Shown one piece after another: positions 32,108-32,144 of a stretch of DNA of 32,144 nucleotides. Made by a program: the position numbers and the translations under genes. The stretch is taken from NCBI GenBank assembly GCA_027485485.1, contig JAIXQY010000141.1:1-32144 (forward strand), written 5' to 3'. The notes below the pieces were generated by a model. It was given only the letters and a program-made list of their open reading frames with translations, had not been told where the DNA came from and made no database searches. How positions within the stretch are numbered: position 1 is the first letter of the stretch; every line of letters begins with the position of its first letter. The stretch is from Sphingomonadales bacterium (GTDB lineage Bacteria; Pseudomonadota; Alphaproteobacteria; Sphingomonadales; Sphingomonadaceae).

Positions 32108-32144
32108 GGTCGCCGGCCGAGCTTGCCGGAGTCGGCGCGCGGGA

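Noticed and set aside
32108-32144. 3' end of a tRNA or tmRNA on the minus strand (ends in ...CGACCA)
   Set aside because: No GTTCGA-type T-loop or matching acceptor stem can be found; the resemblance is limited to the last bases.

Overview
The window is GC-rich, densely packed bacterial DNA with short intergenic gaps. Gene order and protein sequences point to an alphaproteobacterium of the Sphingomonadales. The pyrH-frr-uppS-cdsA-dxr-rseP order, PQQ alcohol dehydrogenases, an ornithine decarboxylase / deoxyhypusine-synthase-like pair, and TTGAC-type promoters with short CTAA/CTAG -10 boxes all fit. The genus cannot be fixed from sequence alone. No phage, insertion sequence, CRISPR array, tRNA or rRNA gene was seen.

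Left part (1-6156, all minus strand): a translation and envelope/isoprenoid block. rpsB and tsf form one unit ending in an intrinsic terminator. A separate promoter then serves pyrH, frr, uppS, cdsA, dxr and rseP, joined by 1-8 bp overlaps; rseP runs off the left edge. rpsB has a structured leader. The rpsB upstream region also holds a 103-bp palindrome (two 31-nt arms).

Middle-left (6435-15571): two periplasmic PQQ dehydrogenases (an aldose-type soluble enzyme and a quinohaemoprotein alcohol dehydrogenase with a C-terminal cytochrome c domain), a small exported Ala/Lys/Gln-rich protein, then glycerol use: glpK with a coupled 60-residue membrane protein, and divergent glpD. A DUF2189-like membrane protein and a PLP threonine/serine dehydratase follow.

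Middle-right (15572-24045): a polyamine-flavoured segment. A fold-III ornithine/lysine decarboxylase with a structured leader is followed by a deoxyhypusine-synthase homologue, which in a bacterium without the eIF5A pathway may make homospermidine. Next come a MAPEG protein, a YdeI/DUF1801 protein, an RNA uracil methyltransferase coupled to the NAD(P)HX repair enzyme, and a YgiB-like lipoprotein / YgiC-like glutathionylspermidine-synthase-type ATP-grasp pair followed by a GNAT acetyltransferase.

Right part (24042-32144): ilvD, a VOC protein, an exported Sel1-repeat protein, an N-formylglutamate amidohydrolase family protein, a 99-residue exported protein of unknown function with an unusual repeat-rich upstream region, ispE, and an exported TPR protein. 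The window ends in hairpins and a strong bidirectional terminator.

The most interesting non-coding signal is a dispersed repeat of about 110 nt, present twice in opposite orientation (13614-13722 and 25857-25971). It has conserved ends and a conserved core hairpin and is not explained by any gene. Starts were chosen from Shine-Dalgarno sequences, stop/start overlaps and family alignment; all assignments are by eye, without database searches.
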